DNA from: Roseiterribacter gracilis
Lineage (GTDB): Bacteria; Pseudomonadota; Alphaproteobacteria; BOG-932; Roseiterribacteraceae
Assembly (NCBI GenBank): GCA_018332375.1
Contig: BOPV01000001.1
Location: 2,480,001-2,544,000, forward strand
DNA length: 64,000 bases
Direction of reading: 5' to 3'
A program made the position numbers and the translations under genes. Each line of letters starts with the position of its first letter. Position 1 is the stretch's first letter. This document shows, piece by piece, positions 1 to 7,179 of this stretch. The notes beneath the pieces are model-generated. The model did not search any database. It saw only the letters and a list, made by a program, of their open reading frames with translations, and had not been told where the DNA came from.

Positions 1-857
1 TCCTGCGGATCGAAATCGACTTCGTGCAAATCCAGCCGGCCGGATTCGATGCGCGCCAGGTCAAGCAGGTCAGACACGATATAGCGCAAATGGTTGCCGG
101 CCTTGGCGATATGCGCGCCGTACTCGCGCACGCGGCCGGGATCGCGCGTCAGCGCTTCGAGCTGCAGCGATTCCGCAAAGCCGATCACCGCATTCAACGG
201 CGTGCGCAATTCGTGACTCATATGCGCGAGAAACACGTTCTTGGCCTGGTTGGCGCGCTCGGCGACATCGCGCGCATGCACCGCATCGGCTTCGGCGCGC
301 TGACGCGCGGCATCGATCCGCAGCGCGAGGCCCGCGAAGATGACACCGAACGCAACTGCAACGCCCTGCGAGATTGTAAAGCTTGGCGTGACCACAGCGC
401 GTGGCAGCATCGTCGTCAGCCAGATCGCGCTGAAGACGCCTTCGGCAACGCCGAGCGAAACCAGCGCGTGCCGCGGTCGCGTGCGAAAGCCGATCCACAC
501 AGCGAGACCGACGACATACGCAACCAGCACTGCGCCGACGCCGATCCATGCACCGCCACCGCCCAGCACGAGACGCAACGCACTCAGCCCCACGGCGACC
601 GCAAGTCCCGGCAACGGACCGACAAACAGCACGGCCATGCCGACGACGGCCGCGCGTAGATCGAAGAAAAATCCGGGTGCAACTTGGATCGGCGTCAACA
701 TGCCGAGCCCGCCCACCAGCATGTAGGACGCGGTCACCGCGCCCGTGCGCCAATGCACACGCGACGGCCGGTCAAACAACACATGCGCAAGCAACAGCGT
801 CGCAAGAATTGCGAAGCCGCGTGAGAAATCGAGCACTGTGCTGAACAAGGTCGTCAT
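1..857 (-). CDS. Sensor histidine kinase with LytS-type membrane domain (3' end outside window)
   Basis: The minus-strand frame opens at ATG 857 and runs off the left edge, so only the first ~285 residues are seen. Residues ~1-190 are hydrophobic and carry the pattern of the 5TM-5TMR_LYT sensor domain, including FFFDLRAAVVG and GLSALRLVLGGGGAWIG. A short linker is followed by an H-box, FLAHMSHELRTPLNAVIGFA, whose His would be autophosphorylated. The ATPase domain must lie beyond the edge. It is probably an inner-membrane two-component kinase. The ligand is unknown and no response regulator is adjacent in the window. Kinase call is strong; the sensor-domain name rests on pattern recognition. 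Confidence 0.8.
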   Translation of the reverse strand, partial: MTTLFSTVLDFSRGFAILATLLLAHVLFDRPSRVHWRTGAVTASYMLVGGLGMLTPIQVAPGFFFDLRAAVVGMAVLFVGPLPGLAVAVGLSALRLVLGGGGAWIGVGAVLVAYVVGLAVWIGFRTRPRHALVSLGVAEGVFSAIWLTTMLPRAVVTPSFTISQGVAVAFGVIFAGLALRIDAARQRAEADAVHARDVAERANQAKNVFLAHMSHELRTPLNAVIGFAESLQLEALTRDPGRVREYGAHIAKAGNHLRYIVSDLLDLARIESGRLDLHEVDFDPQ

Positions 858-1002
858 CTTGCCTGATCTTACGGACACGCAGGGTGCGCGATACGTCCCT
901 AAGCGTACGTTCACAGAAGCTTCGTCGGCGCAGATGGCGGTTTTCCCCTGTCACGCGAAAACGCAGTAGCAGCCTCAGCCGACAGCGGTTACGCAGAGCA
1001 TC

Positions 1003-1356
1003 GTGCGCGAACGAAGAATCCGAAGTCTGGCCGACGCGATCGAGCTGCTGACCGAAACGCATGCGGCGCGCGAGACGGCGGTGCTGTGGGCGGCCAGCGA
1101 CGAAGAAGGCGGGTTGTGGCTGACCGCGGTCCTGGACGCGGCGCGCAGTGCGGTGCCGGGCGCCGATGGGCGGGTCGCTTTGTCCTGCGGCGACAGGGCC
1201 GGCGACGCGATGGCGGCGCTACGCGCCGGAATCCGGCGAATCGCCTTTACCGGCAGCGACGAAGTGGCCGCCAAATTGACCGCGTTGGGCGCCGAGCTGG
1301 CCGAACTTCCGCCGGATTTCAGCGTTCCGATCGCGACCATTCGTCGAGGCGGGTAG
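1003..1356 (+). CDS. Hypothetical protein upstream of aldolase
   Basis: A 117-residue frame starts at GTG 1003; an in-frame stop at 967 leaves little choice of start. It has no signal peptide or membrane segment. The sequence alternates hydrophobic strands with Ala-rich helices (for example VALSCGDRAGDAMAALRAGI), which looks like a small soluble alpha/beta protein. It lies 66 bases before the aldolase gene on the same strand, so co-transcription with fbaB and thiE is plausible. I do not recognise the family. Codon use matches its neighbours. Confidence 0.55.
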   Translation: MRERRIRSLADAIELLTETHAARETAVLWAASDEEGGLWLTAVLDAARSAVPGADGRVALSCGDRAGDAMAALRAGIRRIAFTGSDEVAAKLTALGAELAELPPDFSVPIATIRRGG

Positions 1357-1422
1357 CGCGTCCCTGGCGCTTCCGCTATTTCCCCTCCCCACCCAGTAAC
1401 ACCAGAAAAAACGAGCCTGCCG

Positions 1423-2355
1423 ATGCAGATCACGCCGCGCGTCCGCGAGATCCTCTCCTGGTATGAGAGCGACAATCCCGGCACCAAGGGCAACCTCGCC
1501 CGCATGCTGATGACCGGCAAACTGGCCGGCACGGGCAAAATGGTGATCCTGCCCGTCGACCAGGGCTTCGAGCACGGTCCCGCGCGCAGCTTTTCGGTCA
1601 ATCCGGCCGCCTACGACCCGCACTATCACTATCAGTTGGCGATCGATGCGGGCTGCAACGCCTACGCGGCGCCGTTGGGCCCGCTGGAAGCCGGCGCATC
1701 GACCTTCGCAGGTCAGATCCCGACCATCCTGAAAATGAACAGCTCGAACAGCCTGTCGCGTCTGAAAGAAGACGCCGACCAGGCTGTGACCGCTTCGATC
1801 GGCGACGCGCTGCGCCTCGGCTGCACCGCGATCGGCTTCACCATCTATCCGGGTTCGGACACGGCCTTCGCGCAGTTCGAAGAATTCCGCGAACTGTCCG
1901 AAGAAGCGAAGTCGGTCGGCCTCGCGGTCGTGTTGTGGAGCTATGCGCGCGGCGGCACCTTGTCGAAGCAGGGCGAAACCGCGGTCGACGTGATCTCGTA
2001 CGCAGCGCACATGGCGGCGCTGCTCGGCGCCCACATCATCAAGGTGAAACCGCCGACCGGTGCGTTCGAACTCGACGCTGCCAAGAAGGCGTATGAGGCG
2101 GGCAAGATCGCGACCGGTTCGTTGACCGAGCGTATTCAGGACGTGGTGCGCAGCTGCTTCAACGGCCGTCGCATGGTCGTGTTCTCGGGCGGCGAAACCA
2201 AGGGCGACACGGCTGCGCTGCTGGGCGAGATCAAGGAGATCGCAGCTGGCGGCGCAACCGGTTCGATCATGGGCCGCAACGCATTCCAGCGTCCGCGCGA
2301 CGAAGCGATCAAGCTGCTGAGCGACATCATGGACATCTACAAAGCGGCGAAGTGA
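1423..2355 (+). CDS. fbaB: Fructose-bisphosphate aldolase, class I (DhnA/FbaB type)
   Basis: This 310-residue cytosolic enzyme cleaves fructose 1,6-bisphosphate to glyceraldehyde 3-phosphate and dihydroxyacetone phosphate in glycolysis, and runs in reverse in gluconeogenesis. The DhnA-family features are visible: [14 protein letters not shown] near residue 40, and the Schiff-base lysine region HIIKVKPP near residue 205. The phosphate-binding [10 protein letters not shown] and [10 protein letters not shown] segments follow. Full length for the family. The stop overlaps the GTG start of thiE by four bases, indicating translational coupling. An alternative family member would be a 2-amino-3,7-dideoxy-heptulosonate synthase, but the overall match favours aldolase. 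Confidence 0.92.
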   Translation: MQITPRVREILSWYESDNPGTKGNLARMLMTGKLAGTGKMVILPVDQGFEHGPARSFSVNPAAYDPHYHYQLAIDAGCNAYAAPLGPLEAGASTFAGQIPTILKMNSSNSLSRLKEDADQAVTASIGDALRLGCTAIGFTIYPGSDTAFAQFEEFRELSEEAKSVGLAVVLWSYARGGTLSKQGETAVDVISYAAHMAALLGAHIIKVKPPTGAFELDAAKKAYEAGKIATGSLTERIQDVVRSCFNGRRMVVFSGGETKGDTAALLGEIKEIAAGGATGSIMGRNAFQRPRDEAIKLLSDIMDIYKAAK

Positions 2356-2981
2356 GCAACACCGACACGCAGCTCTATCTTGTGACGCCGCCGGCCTTCG
2401 AGCCGGCGGCGTTCGCGTCTGTGCTGAAGAGCGCGCTGGATGCAGGGCCGGTCGCGTCGTTGCAGATTCGCCTGAAACCGGCCAGCGACGACGAGATCAA
2501 ACGCGCAGTCGATGCGCTGCAACCATTGGCGCAAACATACGGCGTTGCGGTGATCCTGAACGATCGCCCCGATCTTGCGGCCAAGCTTGGTTGCGACGGC
2601 GTGCATATCGGCGCCGAAGATGCACCCTACGCCGAAGCACGCCGCATCGTCGGCAAGGACGCGATCGTCGGCGTCACCTGCAAAGACAGCCGGCACCTTG
2701 CGATGGAAGCGGCCGAAGCCGGCGCCGACTATGTCGCGTTCGGCGCCTTCTTTGCGACGCGCACCAAAGACAACACGACACCAGCCGACATCGAGATCGT
2801 GCGCTGGTGGGCCGAGATGATGCAGACGCCCTGCGTCGCGATCGGCGGCATCACGCCCGACAACGCAACGTCGCTGGTCGAAGCGGGCGCCGACTTCCTC
2901 GCCGTCGCGGGCGGCGTGTGGGACTGGCCGCAGGGCCCGGCCGACGCGGTCCGCCGCTTCGCCAAGCTATCCGGCAAATAA
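2352..2981 (+). CDS. thiE: Thiamine-phosphate synthase
   Basis: A 209-residue TIM-barrel enzyme that joins the thiazole and pyrimidine phosphates to make thiamine phosphate. Visible family motifs are LQIRLK near residue 38, [10 protein letters not shown] near 67, DGVHIG near 82, [12 protein letters not shown] near 125 and CVAIGGIT near 155. It starts at GTG 2352 inside the end of the aldolase gene (GTGA overlap). No other thiamine genes are nearby, so linkage to the aldolase is probably only positional; this pairing is familiar in Alphaproteobacteria. Confidence 0.9.
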   Translation: MSNTDTQLYLVTPPAFEPAAFASVLKSALDAGPVASLQIRLKPASDDEIKRAVDALQPLAQTYGVAVILNDRPDLAAKLGCDGVHIGAEDAPYAEARRIVGKDAIVGVTCKDSRHLAMEAAEAGADYVAFGAFFATRTKDNTTPADIEIVRWWAEMMQTPCVAIGGITPDNATSLVEAGADFLAVAGGVWDWPQGPADAVRRFAKLSGK

Positions 2982-3022
2982 TTATCGTTTGACAGAAATT
3001 ATGGACGGCGCTTAGCTGCGGC

Positions 3023-3310
3023 GTGCGCTCCGTCCTGCTCCTTCTTCTTCTGCTGTTCGCCGCTCCGTCCGAGGCCGCGCCGCCACCGAATGTGTCCGGC
3101 GAGGTCGAAGTCACGGTCACGGCGCCGCGGCGTCTGTGGGCGACCGAAGACGAAGTCGATGCGCGTCACCGCGCCGAGTACGAGCGGCTGAAAGAGAAGT
3201 TCGATCCCGATCCGCCGGGCCAGACCGATGTCGGGCGGCTGCGCGGTGAGATGGCGCGCCCGATCCAACAACGCGACAGCCCGCTGCGCGACTACATGCG
3301 AACGAGGTGA
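3023..3310 (+). CDS. Small secreted hypothetical protein
   Basis: A 95-residue frame from GTG 3023. The N-terminus (MRSVLLLLLLLFAAPSEAA) is a clear signal peptide with a likely cleavage site after SEA or EAA. The mature ~75 residues are hydrophilic and charged, with a Pro/Asp patch (FDPDPPG), and contain no recognised domain. It lies between thiE and the DUF2975 gene, with only four bases to the latter, so it may belong to the small operon that follows. Function unknown. Confidence 0.55.
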   Translation: MRSVLLLLLLLFAAPSEAAPPPNVSGEVEVTVTAPRRLWATEDEVDARHRAEYERLKEKFDPDPPGQTDVGRLRGEMARPIQQRDSPLRDYMRTR

Positions 3311-3314
3311 CGTG

Positions 3315-3872
3315 ATGGTGAGCAACGTGCTTGCACTTACGCAGGTCGACGAGACTCGATTGGCGAAAACCAGTCGCCGTCTCGCAGTCTGTTTTACGTT
3401 CTTCGGCGTCGCGGCTCTGGTGGCGCCGGTCGTCGCCGCCTTGCTGGTCGGCCGCAACAGCAACTTCACCATCGACGAATATTGGGTGAAGAATCTGCCC
3501 GCTGAAATTTCGGCGTTGCAGCGCGTGGCTTTGATGATTGCGGGCGTCGTCCTGGCTTTGCCGTCGGCCTTCGCATGCAAAGCGGTGCGCGATCTGTTTC
3601 GCCTTTACGCGCGCGGCGAATTCTTCGCGACCGAGAACATCAATTGCCTACGCCGCATCGCGCGCGCGCTGCTGTGGACCGCCGCGTCGGTCATGCTCGG
3701 CGGCGGCGTGATGAGCGCGATCGCGGCGCTGCCCAAACACGAAATCAACATCATGCTGGGCGTACGCGGGACCGACCTGATCCTGTTTGCGGTCGCCGGC
3801 GTCGTGTACGCGATCGCGCATGTGATGGAACTGGCGCGCGATGCCGAAGAAGAACGGTCGCAGTTCGTCTGA
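3315..3872 (+). CDS. DUF2975 family integral membrane protein
   Basis: A 185-residue protein starting at ATG 3315, four bases after the preceding stop; an AGGTGA sequence at the right distance supports this start over upstream in-frame codons. Four hydrophobic segments are visible, near residues 20-42, 70-90, 115-135 and 150-170. The signature LFRLYARGEFF (~95-105) and the charged C-terminus are typical of DUF2975. In such loci the membrane protein is coupled to a small Cro/CI-like regulator, as here: its stop and the next ATG share one base. A role as anti-regulator or sensor for the HTH protein is an inference. Confidence 0.75.
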   Translation: MVSNVLALTQVDETRLAKTSRRLAVCFTFFGVAALVAPVVAALLVGRNSNFTIDEYWVKNLPAEISALQRVALMIAGVVLALPSAFACKAVRDLFRLYARGEFFATENINCLRRIARALLWTAASVMLGGGVMSAIAALPKHEINIMLGVRGTDLILFAVAGVVYAIAHVMELARDAEEERSQFV

Positions 3873-4108
3873 TGGCGATCACCGTCCGTCTCGACGTCAT
3901 GCTGGCCAAGCGCAAAATCCGCTCGAACGAACTTGCGCGCGCGGTCGGCATCACTGAAGCCAATCTGTCGCTGCTGAAATCGGGCAAGGTCAAAGGCGTG
4001 CGCTTCGCGACCTTGGAAGCGATCTGCAAATATCTGAACTGCCAGCCCGGCGATCTGCTCGAATACGAACCCGACGAAGCGGAAGAACCGCAGCGTAAGG
4101 CCAGTTAG
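3872..4108 (+). CDS. Small XRE/Cro-like HTH regulator (YozG type)
   Basis: A 78-residue protein that is almost entirely one helix-turn-helix domain: LDVMLAKRKIRSNELARAVG, then TEANLSLLKSGKVKGVRF, then TLEAICKYLNCQPGDLLEY. This is the pattern of small YozG-type transcription factors that accompany DUF2975 membrane proteins. It is translationally coupled to the gene before it (TGATG). Its stop codon overlaps that of the convergent lipoprotein gene. Targets are unknown; self-regulation of the pair is likely. Confidence 0.85.
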   Translation: MAITVRLDVMLAKRKIRSNELARAVGITEANLSLLKSGKVKGVRFATLEAICKYLNCQPGDLLEYEPDEAEEPQRKAS

Positions 4109-4497
4109 AACGCGGCGCAGCCGCGCGTCAGAACCTGCCCGACCGCATCCTGCCGAAACCGCGTCTTGTACGACGCGGCAATCGCATCCAGCCGCGCACG
4201 CGTTGCGGGCTCGTCGGGGGCCACCACCAGCAACAAGGTCGACGGTTCGCGGATGGTTTGGCGCGTTTGCGCGTCGCGCCAACGTCCGGTCGCTGCGCTC
4301 AAGGTGAACCCGTCGGGAAAGCGTGGCGTGATTTCTTCGTCGACGAACCGCTCGAACGCGGCTTCGCCGATCGCGCCGCCGCCGGGTATCTCGCGGCCAA
4401 AAAAGAGCTGCGCCACCAGTTGCGGCTCGGTCGGCTTCTGACACATCGGCGCCGACGCGCATCCGCCTAGCAACAACAACAGCAGCAACGCGCGCAT
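4105..4497 (-). CDS. DUF3574 family lipoprotein
   Basis: A 130-residue protein whose start ATG (4497) overlaps the stop of epmA by one base, so the two are co-translated. The N-terminus MRALLLLLLLGGCAS is a lipoprotein signal with a lipobox ending LGGC, giving a lipidated cysteine near residue 13. The mature part includes QLFFGREIPGGGAIGEAAFE and FPDGFTLSAATGRWRD, which match the DUF3574 family of small envelope proteins of unknown function. It is probably anchored in the outer or inner membrane facing the periplasm. Confidence 0.75.
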   Translation of the reverse strand: MRALLLLLLLGGCASAPMCQKPTEPQLVAQLFFGREIPGGGAIGEAAFERFVDEEITPRFPDGFTLSAATGRWRDAQTRQTIREPSTLLLVVAPDEPATRARLDAIAASYKTRFRQDAVGQVLTRGCAAF

Positions 4498-5519
4498 CAC
4501 GCCTCCACCACCGGCGACCACAACACGTCGTCGATGCGTTTTGCGCCGGTCGCCAGCATCACCAACCGGTCGAATCCCAACGCGATGCCGGCACAATCGG
4601 GCAGACCATGTTCGAGTGCAGCGAGGAAATCTTCGTCGAGCGGCCAGGTCTCGCCGTAGAGACGTTGCTTCAAGGCGAGATCGGCTTCGGCGCGTGCGCG
4701 CTGTTCGGCGGCGTCGGTCAATTCGCCAAAGCCGTTCGCGAGTTCAACACCTGCGACGTAAATCTCGAACCGTTCGGCGACGCGCGGATCGGACGGCGAC
4801 TTGCGCGCCAGCGCCGCCATGCTGACCGGATAGTCGTGCAGCACCGCAACACGATCGAAGCCCAAGGTCGGTTCGATCCGTTCGCCCAGAATGCGCAGCG
4901 CCAGATCGTCAAACCGGTCGCCGTCGCCAACCCGCGCGCCGATCGCGCGCGCTTTCGCGGCCAGTGCGTCCACGTCGCCATCGATCGACAAAACGTCGTC
5001 GATCCCGATCGCGGCGAAGGCCTGTTCGAAGGTCACGAAGTCCCAAGGCAGTTTGGGATCGACGATTGCGTCGGCCCGTCGCAGCCCGCCCGGCGCCAGC
5101 GAAATCAGCAGCGCCTGCGCGTCATCGACGATCGCCTGCCAATCGGCGCCGGTCCGGTACCATTCCAGCATCGCGAATTCAGGGTGGTGCAGGTCCGACC
5201 GCTCGCCATTCCGGAAACAGCGCGCCAACTGCCAGATCTGCTCCATCCCGGCCGCGAGCAGCTTTTTCATCGCGAATTCGGGGCTGGTATGGAGCCACAG
5301 GGTCCGGGCCCGCTGCCGGTCATGCCCCAGCAATTCGGTGGAAAATCCGGCCAGATGCGGCTCCAGCCCGGGGGCTGCCTGCAGGCACGGCGTCTCAACT
5401 TCGACAAAGCCCCGCGTGGTGAAAACCGCCCGGAGTTCGGTGGTCAGCCGGGCCCGTTCGATCAGGTAGGGCCGGCGCTGGGCGAAGCGGTCCGGGCGCC
5501 AGGAAGGGACGTCCACCAT
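4497..5519 (-). CDS. epmA: EF-P lysine ligase (class II LysRS-like)
   Basis: A 340-residue class II aminoacyl-tRNA-synthetase-like enzyme lacking the anticodon-binding domain. EpmA activates beta-lysine or lysine and attaches it to elongation factor P. Start at ATG 5519 (MVDVPSWRPDRF) fits the family; the long open extension beyond it is antisense to efp and is not coding. Motif 2 is seen in WQLARCFRNGERSDLHHPEF (~110-130) and motif 3 in GIALGFDRLVML near the C-terminus. It is divergent from efp, its substrate, with ~108 bases between, an arrangement common in Alphaproteobacteria. The partner aminomutase epmB is not in this window. Confidence 0.9.
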   Translation of the reverse strand: MVDVPSWRPDRFAQRRPYLIERARLTTELRAVFTTRGFVEVETPCLQAAPGLEPHLAGFSTELLGHDRQRARTLWLHTSPEFAMKKLLAAGMEQIWQLARCFRNGERSDLHHPEFAMLEWYRTGADWQAIVDDAQALLISLAPGGLRRADAIVDPKLPWDFVTFEQAFAAIGIDDVLSIDGDVDALAAKARAIGARVGDGDRFDDLALRILGERIEPTLGFDRVAVLHDYPVSMAALARKSPSDPRVAERFEIYVAGVELANGFGELTDAAEQRARAEADLALKQRLYGETWPLDEDFLAALEHGLPDCAGIALGFDRLVMLATGAKRIDDVLWSPVVEA

Positions 5520-5627
5520 CACTCTCCGAGGCTTTGCTTGGGACAGGCGTGCTGGTAGGGTCCGCGCCCCTAAGAGGCAAGGACTTCGAGGTCCGCGCCC
5601 GGGATCAAGTTTCAGCCAGGAAGTACG

Positions 5628-6194
5628 ATGAAGGTCTCCGCGATCACGGTCCGCAAGGGCAACGTGCTGGATCACAATGGCAAGCTGTGGGTCGTGCTGA
5701 AGAGCGAGATCTTTCAGCCCGGCAAAGGCGCATCGGTCGTGCAGGTCGAAATGCGCGACATTCGAACCGGCATCAAAACCAACGAACGGTTCCGCACCCA
5801 GGAAACGGTCGAACGCGCCCAGCTGGAAGAGAGCGAATACTCGTTCCTGTTCGCCGAAGGCGACGTCCTGACCTTTATGAATCAGGAGACCTTCGAACAG
5901 ATGACGGTGCCGCGGGACGTGGTCGGCGAACCCGCCCAGTTCCTGCAGGACGGCATGATCTGCTCGATCCGTTCCTTTGAAGGCCAGCCGCTCGAAGTGA
6001 CGTTGCCCGACACGGTGACGATGCGCATCACGCAGGCCGATGCGGTGGTCAAAGGCCAGACCGCGTCGTCGAGCTATAAGCCCGCGATCCTCGAAAATGG
6101 TGCGCGCGTGATGGTGCCGCCCTTCGTCGAGAACGGCGAGCGCATCATGGTGCGTACTGCGGATTCGACCTACGTGGAGCGCGTGCGCGGCTAA
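5628..6194 (+). CDS. efp: Translation elongation factor P
   Basis: A 188-residue ribosome-associated factor that relieves stalling at polyproline runs. Three beta-barrel domains are expected from the length. The tip loop of domain I reads EIFQPGKGAS, so K33 is the residue expected to be beta-lysylated by EpmA, whose gene is divergent next door. The C-terminal NGERIMVRTADSTYVERV is canonical. The start at ATG 5628 has an AGGAAG Shine-Dalgarno. The long Pro-rich protein encoded at 7180 is a plausible heavy client of EF-P; that link is an inference. Confidence 0.95.
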   Translation: MKVSAITVRKGNVLDHNGKLWVVLKSEIFQPGKGASVVQVEMRDIRTGIKTNERFRTQETVERAQLEESEYSFLFAEGDVLTFMNQETFEQMTVPRDVVGEPAQFLQDGMICSIRSFEGQPLEVTLPDTVTMRITQADAVVKGQTASSSYKPAILENGARVMVPPFVENGERIMVRTADSTYVERVRG

Positions 6195-6224
6195 GCCGGC
6201 GCACGTCGAAAGGTAGACAGAGTC

Positions 6225-7094
6225 ATGGCGGCCCGTCGCTCGGCCATTTTGAACGTGATGACCGCGACGGCGCAGAAGGCCGCGCGCTCGCTGGTGCGCG
6301 ACTTCGGCGAAGTCGAGAACCTGCAGGTCAGCCGCAAAGGCCCGGCCGATTTCGTCTCGTCGGCCGACATGGCGGCCGAGAAGATCATCAAGACCGAGCT
6401 GAAAAAGGCGCGGCCCGATTACGGCTTCCTGATGGAAGAATCGGGCGCAGCACCGGGCAAGGACAAGGACACGCGCTGGGTCGTCGATCCGCTCGACGGC
6501 ACCACCAACTTCCTGCACGGCGTGCCGCACTGGGCGATCTCGATCGCGCTGGAGCACGGCAAGGAAGTCGTCGCCGCGGTCGTCTATGATCCGGTCAAAG
6601 ACGAGATGTTCATGGCCGAGAAGGGCCAGGGCGCCTTCGTCAACAACAAGCGCATGCGCGTGTCAGGCCGTTCGCACCTCGACGCGGCGATGATCGCGAC
6701 CGGTATGCCGTTCAAAGGCCGCGCCTCGTCGCCGACCTACCCCCAAGAGCTGGAGCGTGTTTCGGCCGAAGTTGCCGCCGTACGCCGCTTTGGCTCGGCC
6801 GCACTCGACCTCGCCTATGTCGCGATGGGTCGCTACGACGGCTTCTGGGAATGGCATTTGTCGCCGTGGGATACCGCGGCCGGCATGCTGCTGGTGACCG
6901 AGGCCGGCGGCTTCGTGACCGAAGTCGGCGGTGGCAAGAATCCGATCTATGGCGACTCCGTGCTCGCCACGAACCAGATCCTGCACACGCATCTCAACAA
7001 GTTGATCAAACCGACGGTTGCTCGCGCGGTGAAGACGGTGACGAAGACCGCCTCTGACAAAGCAGCCAACAGCAAAGACACAGCGACGAAATAG
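6225..7094 (+). CDS. suhB: Inositol monophosphatase family protein
   Basis: A 289-residue Mg-dependent phosphatase of the IMPase/SuhB family. Motifs in order: FLMEESG (~68-74), WVVDPLDGTTNFLHGVPHWA (~85-104) with the metal-binding Asp residues, and WDTAAGMLLVTEAGG (~217-231). It would hydrolyse inositol or related sugar phosphates. Some members instead act in rRNA transcription and ribosome maturation. It follows efp by 30 bases on the same strand, so a shared transcript is likely. The C-terminal ~25 residues are a Lys/Ala/Thr-rich extension beyond the usual family length. Confidence 0.88.
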   Translation: MAARRSAILNVMTATAQKAARSLVRDFGEVENLQVSRKGPADFVSSADMAAEKIIKTELKKARPDYGFLMEESGAAPGKDKDTRWVVDPLDGTTNFLHGVPHWAISIALEHGKEVVAAVVYDPVKDEMFMAEKGQGAFVNNKRMRVSGRSHLDAAMIATGMPFKGRASSPTYPQELERVSAEVAAVRRFGSAALDLAYVAMGRYDGFWEWHLSPWDTAAGMLLVTEAGGFVTEVGGGKNPIYGDSVLATNQILHTHLNKLIKPTVARAVKTVTKTASDKAANSKDTATK

Positions 7095-7179
7095 GTCGCA
7101 GTCCGTCACGGACGCGTGCTGGTGGCGCGCCGTGGCTTTCGTTAGATTCGGCGCGCACTTCTACGGAACGACGCGTCGC

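Noticed and set aside
4608-5558. Long plus-strand open frame opposite epmA
   Set aside because: Composition is that of a GC-rich antisense shadow; the minus-strand frame encodes a complete EpmA with class II synthetase motifs.
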